A model generated the notes under the pieces. That model worked only from the letters and a program-made list of their open reading frames with translations. It made no database searches and was not told the origin of the DNA. Below, piece by piece: positions 47,270 to 55,309 of a stretch of DNA of 64,000 bases (position 1 is its first letter; every line of letters begins with the position of its first letter). The translations under genes were made by a program, and so were the position numbers. Origin of the DNA: Cristatella mucedo (Eukaryota; Bryozoa; Phylactolaemata; Cristatellidae); NCBI GenBank assembly GCA_009760855.2, contig WPIO01000204.1, forward strand, positions 268,501 through 332,500, in the 5' to 3' direction.

Positions 47270-47430
47270 GCTGCTCTGGCAACAAAGTTTGTATCTCTAA
47301 GATCAAGCCACCCACAGCACTAGAGCCGTCGGGTCGGATCGTGCCCAAGTTCGCTTGCTTGTGCTGCTAGCTGCAACGTTACTGTAAATTATTTCGCCCA
47401 CCCATTGCAGCTTCAAAAGGAATAATGACT
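47270..47430 (+). repeat. Array unit 13, right partial copy
   Basis: It starts at GTCATCAACTGCTGC and continues through GATCAAGCCACCCACAGCAC, then CCCATTGCAGCTTC and AATAATGACT. It is cut there by a LINE B fragment. No array text is found beyond that fragment, so this is the right end of the array in this window. Confidence 0.88.
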
Positions 47431-47722
47431 GTGGAATTCACTTCCACAATTCTTATACAATGACAACTACTCTCTTGCTGCCGACTATTGATTATCCATT
47501 TCATGGTTTCAGAGCTGCTACTTCCATGCTACTGACTACCTAACTGCTCTCCTCACTCTTCTACGCTTTCCACTTTTTCTTTGTTTCATGAGATGAAGTC
47601 TGTTGGCTACCAAATGCGCACCAAATGCCACTTAGGCTGTGAGTGCGCTATACAAAACTCTCTTGCATAATACCCACATAGACATTATGACTTTGTGTAG
47701 TTACAGACGGAAATACATTGCA
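47431..47722 (+). mobile_element. LINE B 3'-terminal fragment at array edge
   Basis: It begins GTGGAATTCACTTCC (GTGGAACTCGCTTCC in the long LINE B), continues through CTGCCGACTATTG, GTCTGTTGGCTACC and AGGCTGTGAGTGCGC, and ends in GGAAATACATTGCATAC. It is more degenerate than the 10.7 kb copy and starts about 30 bp further upstream in the element. Confidence 0.88.
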
Positions 47723-49754
47723 TACACTAAATTAGATAATTAGCACCTGTTAATTATGCAAAAGAGTTTGCCTGCATTCGGCATAGCCGCTGCTTCTGAG
47801 TTATATTCGTTATAATCTCACCGTAACATCAAATAATACGATATCGTTGGCATTGTCTATCCCTGGGTTGGGCTTCAGAGCTCGACCACCGGCAAGAGGG
47901 GAGGCTGTAACCCACAGGCAAGCAGATGAGCCCAGTGGCCCAACTAGATCAGCTTAGTCAGCCAAGAACCAGGTCATGTCAGGCAGCGATCGCATGACGC
48001 ATCGGCCAATAGTGGCTCAGCTCACGAAAAACCGTATTTACTTCAGGGCGGCAGAGAAAGAAGATGGTAACCGTCCTCGGATATGACCGGCACCTAGCTT
48101 CGGCTACCACCAGAATGTCTAAGGTCGTTGCATGGATGGACTCCAGCTGACGAAACGGCATGCCAAGACTGTCTTCAAGGTCTGGAATTGATTAAGTGGC
48201 GAATCTGTCCGCGCCAGGCAGTTGCAGGAAAGACTGCCAAAGTCTTGCCTTTCACGAGCCTAGTGAACTCCGACAATGTCTTGACCATATATCTCGGCAC
48301 GAGCGAGCGGTCGATGCTGCAAAGATCGGATGAAACAACCAGCATTGCAGGGCCGGTAGTGAGAGATGGTAATAAAAGCACTTTTATGCATCACACATCG
48401 TCCAGGAGAAGTATTAGGCATATACAATCATTATGTATTGTATTATGTATACATATCATTCAATAAAACATTATAATCCTTCAAAGATCATCGTCTGTGC
48501 TGATGTACTGCTATTTCTACCGACGTGGCGTTTGCTTATTCACGCGTCAGGTCCTGGCACTGCTGCAGCACCAGGACTACCGGCTCCTAGGGGGAACAAG
48601 TCGTTGTCGTCAATATACTGGTGGTCAACGCCGAAGTCATTGAAGTCTAACTCGGATGAGTCCTCCTCACCTGATTTGTCCCCATCTTTGTCGGATCGTG
48701 GACGTAATGGCCCTCTTGGCCGATTTGTGACAGCCATACTGTAAACCAGTCTGTGGGCTTGTTGCTCAGGCAGCTTGCGTGCGGTCTGCCATTGAAGGCC
48801 ATAGCCATCGATGTATCGGTCTGGTAAGCGATTCCAGATCAAACCATTCTTCGGCCCTGCGATGAAAAGCATCAGCTGGTACAATATGGCTGACCCTGCA
48901 GATAGTAAGCAGTGTGGAGAAGCTTGGAAGATCCATGTGCGGGCACCCGTCTGGCTGATCTAACTTGTGCCGAGCTTGTAGTCAGTTCAGCCAATCAACC
49001 CTTACGTGAGAGGGTTCAATAGATTTTTAGGTTATTTAAGTTCTTATCTTATGCATGTATAGTTGATTTTGGATGCTGTATTATTCCATCTTTTATGTAG
49101 ATCTGTATTATTTAGGCTCTATATAGACGGAAAACTAGTCAGGTTCCTGATTATTATCCATACTTTTTATCTTATGACGAGCTTATTACTAGTTAAGGAG
49201 TAAAGACTAAAGAAAAATACTTATTTTATGATATGCACAGATGACGATTGCTGTCTCGACTCGCAACTCCTTGGGGCCTGCTTGTGACACAATGCCTTGC
49301 ACGTTAGCAAGCCGTGCCGTGCACCGTTAGTTGCACCAGATTTACATCACGAGTCTGTAAGGTTAACCTACTACTATGACTCAGTTCGTTATTGTAATTT
49401 ACACTCATTTCAATCTGTCTGAAACACTTTACGTAAACTGTAAGGGCTACATGGTGAAATGATTTAAGATACTTCTGGCATAGCATCAATATGTAGGAAC
49501 ACGCATAGTATGATTCAACACGACTCCGGAATGCTATTATAACAGGCAAGTTTGTAACATTTACAAAAATGTATTCAAGTCTCGGGTTATTTTGAAATCA
49601 TTCGGGTTATTTTGAAGTCAGTCGGGAGTGATTTTTAGGCTCTATGCGCAAAAGAATTGATAAGAGTCTCCAGATTATGAATTTGGTTAAAGGCAAAGCT
49701 ACTGACTCGAGAGTAAAAAGAGCCTGACTTACAATGGCCTGAGTCTGGGTGGCC
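47723..49754. other. Unassigned, partly GC/CpG-rich interval
   Basis: Bases 47,850-48,960 are visibly richer in G, C and CpG than the array. They hold overlapping short frames on both strands: 112 codons + at 48,128; 68 and 60 codons minus ending at 48,175 and 47,979; and 114 codons minus from 48,884. The last has an acidic stretch (DKDGDKSGEEDSSELDFND). None matches a family I recognise. An AATAAA lies at 48,462. Two adjacent minus-strand frames could be one broken coding sequence of a mobile element. From 49,030 the DNA is AT-rich and featureless apart from a 20 bp direct repeat at 49,582-49,622. Confidence 0.4.
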
Positions 49755-49762
49755 GGGGTTTA

Positions 49763-49812
49763 AAATTGTGTGACCAAACCTTAAAGTCGTTATGCTGCTT
49801 GAAGAGAAGAGG
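49763..49812 (-). mobile_element. Small LINE A remnant
   Basis: GTGACCAAACCTTAAAGTCG resembles the GCGACCAAAACCTTGAAGTC of the C-terminal coding region on the minus strand, followed by a TGCTGCTTGA-type piece. About 50 bp only; suggestive, not proven. Confidence 0.4.
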
Positions 49813-49999
49813 TGCTAGTCGCTTTTAAGTTGTGTCGTGTCTAAACTAAGACACTCCTGACAAACCAGGTTGTCTACCGAATTTACAGTAAATTTTGAGC
49901 TCCTCACTGCCGAAACAGGCAGTCCTCTAATAATGAGATGCTGATGTCAAAAATTATTTTTTAAATGTATGGCCTCAATTTGGATATTACCTAATGATA

Positions 50000-50272
50000 C
50001 TAGTAATAATAAAAAATTTGATATAATGCCTGCAGATAACTCAATCACTTTGCTGACGAAATGTATACATCCTGTACAGGAAACTTGATTGCTCGGATAG
50101 TGGTACTATGCCTAATGACAGCAAGCATAGCATGGTTAGAGGTGACATGCATAGGATCAGCATGCAAATATGGAGAGCAGCAGCCTGCACAGCGTCCTCA
50201 TGCATAAGCGAGTCAAGGAAGAATCACAGATACCCACTAAATGCAGTGAAAATAGATGCATTTTTAGTTCTC
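50000..50272 (-). mobile_element. LINE A 3' end, minus strand
   Basis: The tail TAATAATAAAAAATTTGATA lies at the left. It is followed by AGATAACTCAATCACTTTGC, AGAGGTGACATGCATAGGATCAGCATGC-type 3' UTR text and CCCACTAAATGCAGTG. It ends at the ATTTTTAGTTC equivalent. It abuts a + strand LINE A copy so that the two 5'-truncated ends face each other. Confidence 0.85.
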
Positions 50273-50905
50273 CAGTAAGGGCCACACCGCACCACTTCTC
50301 GTCGACCTGCACTGGATATCAGTCAAGAAACAGATCGACTTCAAGGTTTTGTAACTCAGTTTAGGGTCACTTCATTCTTTGACTCCAGCCTATCTCTCAG
50401 ATCTACTTCCCCGCCTGGCTAAGCATCGTACCGTGCTCTTTTCGGAATCCAACAGTTTACCGATACCTCGTACGAACCTCAAATCCTTTTGGAGACCGTG
50501 CATTTAGTTCTTGTGCTCTCAAAGCCTGAAACTCCCTCCCGACTTGCGTCAGGAAATCCCCTGACTTGACCACATTTAAACATAACTTAAATACACACCT
50601 ATTTAGGACAGCAATTAGTGGGACCATGTGAGTGCACAGTGTCAGCACGCATAAGTACACGAAGGACGACGCTTCATGTGCATATGCATGATGACACTGT
50701 GCATGCTGCCACTAACCACATTTGAATGCTGACCCTGTGCATGTCACTGGTAACCACGTTATTCATGTTTATCATCAACCAAGATGTTACTCGCCATTCA
50801 ATCGCGTTTCCCTTTGAAGCAAATATAAAGCAAACAAAAAGAGATTGAGTTCTCTGTGGACCCTGTATAAAGTGCACTATTAACATTACGATCGTTACTA
50901 TTAAT
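50273..50905 (+). mobile_element. LINE A 3' third, plus strand
   Basis: This runs from CCACTTCTCGTCGACCTGCA through TTCGGAATCCAACAG and CCTATTTAGGACAGC to the 3' UTR (CATGCTGACACTGTGC-type text) and the GAGATTGAGTTCTCTG hairpin. The final GTGCACTATTAAC tail is degraded. A ~30 bp stretch after GGGACCATGTGAG reads in the opposite sense (GTGCACAGTGTCAGCACGCA at about 50,634), so the 3' UTR carries a small internal inversion or insertion. Confidence 0.88.
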
Positions 50906-51844
50906 TGTTGCAATTTTCATACAATCTGCTGTACTAGTGTTGTATTCTTATTTCGTTTCCTAACAAAAGGCATTTTTGGAGATGCATGAAATGACAAATA
51001 CCTGGGCTTAGTACATATTTATTTGCTATTAATGAGGGGCAACTGCAAATCCATCCAAGAAATCCAGAACAAGAAAAGTGGGCTTTGGTAGACGGGAAAT
51101 AATCTTTTTTGCTCAGAAATGAAATTTGTATGTGATGTGCATCAAGGTTAAAAACCATTTTCTTCTCACGAAGTGAAAGGTTTAAGCTATCTGACTATCT
51201 ATCTGAGGTTTGAGCTATCTGACTCTCTGACTATCTATCTGAGGCGCCTTTGCTTCTCGGTGCATCTGTCCAATGGAAACGGAGCACTGACGTCAGCCCG
51301 ATTAAATCTGAGGTCGGAGCACGATACCACTCGGTTGAAACTAGGGAGTAGAAGCATACGAATTGGCGATTTACGTGCAGTTCATATGCTTTGACCTCTT
51401 ACGCTCTCCAAAGATAAATTACTTTACTCTGTTTAATAAACCTGCTTGGAATAATGCCTAAAACTACCCTCTAAATATCGATCGACTGGAAGGGCTTACC
51501 TGGTGAACGAGCAGAACAGCAAAACCCAATGCCACTAGTCACCCTGTTTACATGCTCAATCCCATACAAACCTTCTACTTTGAGCCCACGCTCAGTTTAC
51601 ATGCTGGGATTCTTCGTAACAATCTACTGCTAACACCTGTGTTACGTACTTGACTTACAAACAACGAGCCATCCTATGCCAACGCTCATCCGATTAAACT
51701 TTTAGCCAACCCAAATAAGCATCAGCTGCCTAAACTAACCTATTTTAACTGATACGCCACCGCCAAACCATTCCATGTATATTAATAGCCCTTATTACCT
51801 TCCGGGGCACCTAAAAACAATTATTAATTTGATAATGCCTGAAA
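50906..51844. other. Unassigned interval
   Basis: No gene is recognised. A short imperfect repeat of GCTATCTGACTATCTATCTG lies at 51,183-51,244. Bases 51,450-51,800 are C-rich on the + strand. They include CAAACCTTCTACTTTGAGCC (51,565), which has a weak echo near 52,323 (CAAACCTTCTACTGTCAACA), so an unnamed dispersed repeat may be present. Confidence 0.4.
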
Positions 51845-51960
51845 AAACGTAACCACTATTTATCAAGCTTCCTATGCAGCAAATTTAAAGTGCTTAGAAA
51901 GAGGTTGAGTGTTTTGATGGTATTTTACAATTGTATTGGTATTCTTAGTGTTAAATTGTA
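51845..51960 (+). mobile_element. LINE A 3' end remnant
   Basis: GCAGCAAATTTAAAGTGCTT, then AGAAAGAGGTTGAGTGTTTT and a TGGTATTTTACAATTGTATT tail, match GCAGCAAATGTAAAGCGCCT, the hairpin and GGGTGCTTTATAAAGTGCAT in that order. Confidence 0.75.
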
Positions 51961-51984
51961 CTCAGGCGCTTCTCAGATTTTATG

Positions 51985-52060
51985 GTGCTCTTGCCCACAA
52001 TCCTGGTAGAGGCAAGATCCTTAACCACTGGACCTAACCACTGGGCCATGCAGATTCATG
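51985..52060 (-). mobile_element. Degenerate tRNA-like SINE, minus strand
   Basis: On the minus strand the text reads TGGCCCAGTGGTTAGG (A-box-like), then GTTAAGGATCTTGCC, then a B-box-like ATTGTGGGCAAGAGC. This recalls the CCAGTGGTTAAG-GATCTTGCC pattern of tRNA-derived SINEs. The B box is damaged and no tail is defined. Confidence 0.45.
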
Positions 52061-52082
52061 TACTTAAATAATCAACCAGGTT

Positions 52083-52155
52083 ATAATAATGATACAATGG
52101 AGAAGGCACCCTCAGAGAACTTAATCTCTCTCTAGGTGCTTTAGATTTACTATCT
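52083..52155 (-). mobile_element. LINE A 3' end remnant
   Basis: TAATAATGATACAATG is followed by CACCCTCAGAGAACTTAATC and TCTCTCTAGGTGCTTTAGAT, a well-preserved minus-strand LINE A terminus of about 70 bp. Confidence 0.85.
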
Positions 52156-52445
52156 TTCGCACCCATAATTATACACATACCTAATTACACGGAAAACCTT
52201 ATGAATAATTCAATTGGTTAACCACCTAAAAGTATTGAACTACCATCGCCTGCCAATTTTACCGGCCGGTTCTCCCGAACCTTCCGTGCTTTGCAAGCTC
52301 TTGCTTTACCAATGCTACCATCAACAAACCTTCTACTGTCAACACGTGTGCAGTTTAACTACTGAGCCATCGATAAACCGCACACAGCCAGCATGAAGCC
52401 ACTATACCGACCCGACTACCCACGATATTTTGTCCCACCAGTTTG
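52156..52445. other. Unassigned interval between LINE A ends
   Basis: No gene is recognised. The interval is bounded by a minus-strand and a plus-strand LINE A terminus, so both elements point their coding sides towards it. It may be the eroded body of one of them, but I cannot align it. Confidence 0.35.
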
Positions 52446-52500
52446 CGCCTAGAAAGAGATTGAGTTCTCTGCAGGCACTTTATCTTTTAAGAAGTGAGTG
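52446..52500 (+). mobile_element. LINE A 3' end remnant
   Basis: GCGCCTAGAAAGAGATTGAG, TTCTCTGCAGGCACTTTATC and a short degraded tail match the + strand LINE A hairpin and terminus. Confidence 0.8.
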
Positions 52501-52594
52501 ACAGAGCCCTGACGATAACACACTGGTTCGTTGGAACCAGTACTTGTAATGTAGTTAGTAGTGGCGAAATAACCCTCGTGGCGAAGCAATGCAG

Positions 52595-52598
<4 letters not shown>

Positions 52599-52658
<60 letters not shown>
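52599..52658 (+). repeat. (CT)n microsatellite
   Basis: About 30 uninterrupted CT dinucleotides. Frames through it on either strand (Ser-Leu or Arg-Glu repeats) are artefacts. Unlike the GA tract at 17 kb it is pure, so it is likely a young or unstable locus. Confidence 0.98.
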
Positions 52659-52661
<3 letters not shown>

Positions 52662-53389
52662 CAATTCAAATTCACTTGAACTGAAGCTAACCAGTTGGTT
52701 CGCCGTATCACAACAATAATAGGAGCATGGTTTTGAGTTTCGTCTGAAGATAAATAATCTCTCCGTGGTTACTGTTACTCATGCCACAATCATACGAAAA
52801 CTATAGTAGTAAGCTTAGAAAAATAAATAAATACACTCGAGTATCATTGTTATAAAGGCATAGCAAGGACTTTTGAAAGAACTCTGGTCTGCATGCTGGA
52901 ATCACCACTGACTTGCAGCATTCACTAAACTGTGTTCATAGAAGTGAATGAGCAAAGAGGTCGGCGTGTGGGTTAGGGCAAGCAAGTCTCGCTAACTCTA
53001 GCTCGGTGAGAAGACGCTAAAGTCGATCAATGCTCTGTAGGGAGCTAGGTGGGCTCAGAGAGAATGTATAGTGCATGGCAGCATATCTGAGGAAAAGCAA
53101 CAAGACCAGTGGCTTACATTGGCATCAGTTGCCGAAGAGTACGGACATAGGAACAAAGTTTTGAAGAAAGCGAATAATAGTCAGAACGACAATATGTCAC
53201 ACAACCAGACACGAATTCATAGTTAGTACTTTTACATACATGCCCGGTTTCTGCACGGTTACTCAGCTAAAAGTAGGTTTACTAGACGGACTAAGCAATA
53301 CCCTCAGCAGTATACAAGTCGTTTTATGACTCGGCACCTGTGTAGATTCGTTCTAGATACACTCACCATGAGAGTGATTTCTTACAACT
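52659..53389. other. Unassigned interval
   Basis: No gene, RNA or known repeat is recognised. Confidence 0.35.
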
Positions 53390-53510
53390 TGACGGTCAAA
53401 TTAATCTTACCAATACATATTAGGTTGGTCCCGTAATCGTGAAGCTTCAGGAGGGTGGTGGCAATCGGATTGCACATGTCGTCGATGCAAGCTGCCGGTG
53501 AATAAGGTGA
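53390..53510 (-). mobile_element. LINE A-like internal RT fragment
   Basis: A minus-strand frame reads SPYSPAACIDDMCNPIATT, then LLKLHDYGTNLICIGKINL. This parallels LAACIDDIRTWMAANF and LKLNDDKTNLLVMGKPS of LINE A just after the RT catalytic motif. Divergence is high, so it may belong to a sister family. Confidence 0.7.
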
Positions 53511-53664
53511 GTCCTCTGATGAGGTAATCTCAGAAAAGCAGCAATGGATATCTACAGCTGAGTTCCATCTGAATAAAATAGAAGCAGGATTATTACTAGC
53601 GACTAAAAACATTCGGGAGTGATGTGAAAGAAGAGCATTGATAATGAGAACGAGTGCACTGATG

Positions 53665-53942
53665 AATATTAATAATATTAGTACCATTTAATATAGCACC
53701 CTCATAGAACTCAGTCTCTTTCTGGTGCTTTAAGTTTACTGCAAAGGGAGTAAGATCGAATGGTTTGTGTGGCATACTCAATAAACAGCCAGAAGAACAT
53801 GCTTAGGGGAGACATGCACAGATTCACCACGCAAGTATGGTTAGTGGCTTCATGCTCAGTGTCAGAAAGCACAATCACATTCAGGAAGACTCATAGGGAC
53901 CCATAAAATGCGGTGACAAATTATGGATTTTAAGTTTTTCTA
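53665..53942 (-). mobile_element. LINE A 3' end, minus strand
   Basis: An AATATTAATAATATTAGTAC tail is followed by CACCCTCATAGAACTCAGTC, then 3' UTR text (GGGAGACATGCACAGATTCA, GTGGCTTCATGCTCAGTGTC) and GGGACCCATAAAATGCGGTG. It stops near the start of the C-terminal coding end. Confidence 0.85.
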
Positions 53943-54276
53943 ATGTACCTACTACCTATCTTGGAGGTAGCTTAAACGTTAAGGTCACCCAGATAACTTA
54001 CAGTAGTTCATATATATGCTTGGACACATCATACTGAGGTAACATCTAGCCCAGCAGTTCATATACAAGTGAAAATAAGGTGTGCCAAAAGGTGCTCCCA
54101 AACAAAAGTGCATTGAACGTGTTAAATGCTGCTGAAAAACATATGGGGTGTTCAAAGAGTTCCAACTCTCATCAGCATTGTACAGAACATCGTTAGATAC
54201 TTTTAGCCTATCTAGTGCTGCTGCTTGATCAGCTATAAATCGTGGTCAGAAGCTTTTACCTTGATATTAAGAGCTT
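53943..54276. other. Unassigned interval between two LINE A copies
   Basis: No gene is recognised. CAGTTCATATA occurs twice 50 bp apart (about 54,004 and 54,055). Confidence 0.35.
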
Positions 54277-55309
54277 ATAATAATGATTTAATAATAATAT
54301 TGCACTTGATAAAGCGCCCTCAGAAAGCTTAATCTCTCTCTTGGCGCTTTGAGCCGTAATGGCACACTAGGTAAGGCGGTTGCTTTCACGGCCTCGGTCC
54401 CGAGGTCGTGGGTTCGATTCCTGTGGTGGGGCGATCCATTATCGCCACTCCAAGCAGTGGTGATAGCCATAAAGGCTCTTCTGTCGCTATACAAAAGAGG
54501 CTGTTTAATCAGCTAGGATTTATTTATTTATGTATTATTAAATTTGCTGCAAATGGAAATGCTACTGAATGGTGAGAAAAATTATGCTTGATAAACAAAC
54601 AAAATGAATAACATGGTTAGGGGTGACATGCACAGGGTCAGCATGCAAATATGGTTAGTGGCAGCACGCACAGTGTCAGCACGCATAAGCACATCAAGGA
54701 CGAATCACAGGGACCCACTTAATGCTGTCCAAAACATGTTTCAAAATTCTTTTTAAATGCGGTAAGGTCAGGGGACGTTCTGACGCAGGTCGGGAGGGAG
54801 TTCCAGGCTTTGGGAGCATATGAACTAAATGCACAGTCTCCATAGGATTTAAGGTTTGTAGGAGGTATTTCAAGACTGTTGGATTCCGAAAAGCAGGTGG
54901 TACGATGCTTGGCCTCATTGATGAGCATATCTGAGATAGGCTGGAGAAAAAGAATGAGGTGACCTAAAAGTGAGCGACAAAACCTTGAAGTCGATCCGTT
55001 TCTCGACTGTTAGCCAGTGCCGGTCGGCGAGAAGTGTAGTAATGTGGCAACTGCGACGCTCACGGCAGACAAGCCTAGCTGCAGAGTTTTGCACCAGCTG
55101 CAATCGCCTGATCGCATATGCTGGTAGGCCTGTAAGCAGTGAGTTGCAGAAGACGAGATGGGATGCCACGAATGCATAGACCAACTTAGATGTCGTATCC
55201 TTATCTAAACAAGCCCGAATTTTAGCAATGTTATGAAGCTGAAAATAGGCTGATTTGACTGTGCAGTTGATATGGTCGTCTAACGAGAGGTCGCTTTGGA
55301 ATATGAAAC
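54277..55309 (-). mobile_element. LINE A, 5'-truncated, split by a SINE
   Basis: A minus-strand copy with AATAATATTGCACTTGATAA tail and hairpin, interrupted at 54,351-54,538 by a type II SINE inside GGCGCTTT / AATTTGCTGC. Minus-strand coding remnants read [40 protein letters not shown] (55,184-54,915) and KAWNSLPTCVRTS (54,928-54,719). It is cut on the 5' side at GGAATATGAAACC, essentially the same element position as the copy at 7.2 kb. Confidence 0.92.
54351..54538 (+). mobile_element. tRNA-derived SINE, type II (in LINE A)
   Basis: A box-like TGGCACACTAGGTAAGG is at 54,360-54,376 and GGTTCGATTC is at 54,411-54,420. The body AGCAGTGGTGATAGCCATAA and CTTCTGTCGCTATACAAAAG matches the 9.35 kb copy with few differences, which makes it the youngest-looking repeat pair in the window. 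It ends in TTTATTTATTTATGTATTA. Confidence 0.9.

Larger units (their letters stand above)
6115..47430 (+). repeat. Degenerate ~2.5 kb head-to-tail macrosatellite array
   Basis: A non-coding unit of about 2.5 kb is repeated head to tail with all copies in + orientation. One landmark (consensus GCCATCTACCGTGGCT, followed by AAAGTGTGCACCTGCAAGAT and CTCACCTACAGGTGCTGCT) occurs 13 times, at about 6,966, 10,584, 13,510, 15,717, 17,893, 20,457, 23,603, 26,142, 32,718, 35,170, 39,986, 44,910 and 47,270. Independent landmarks keep the same order between these points, for example CTCAGCTATGGCTGCTGCAA (19,050; 24,771; 33,829; 41,155; 45,908) and TTAGCCTAAGCAGGATACTC (25,570; 34,594 and others). Removing insertions and local duplications gives about 2.45-2.57 kb for seven of twelve intervals. 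Copies differ by perhaps 20-30 percent by eye. Stops fall in every frame of the shared sequence, so it is not a coding repeat. The left edge is blurred; the right edge coincides with a LINE B insertion. Confidence 0.93.

Noticed and set aside
6115-47430. A CRISPR array or bacterial repeat region
   Set aside because: Repeats are kilobases long and diverged, there are no short identical repeats with spacers, and the neighbouring elements are eukaryotic retrotransposons.
6115-47430. A ribosomal DNA or histone gene tandem array
   Set aside because: No rRNA-like or histone-coding text is seen in any unit, and units are far too diverged for active rDNA.
6115-47430. The array being tandem copies of one transposon
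   Set aside because: No transposase, RT or terminal repeat is found in the unit, and the LINEs and SINEs inside are private to single units.
48462-48467. AATAAA as the polyadenylation signal of a gene ending near 48.47 kb
   Set aside because: The upstream frame has no recognisable protein features and the hexamer is common in AT-rich DNA; without transcript data it is not supported.
52449-52711. Arg-Glu and Ser-Leu repeat proteins around 52.6 kb
   Set aside because: They are artefacts of the (CT)n tract; flanking codons show no conserved features.
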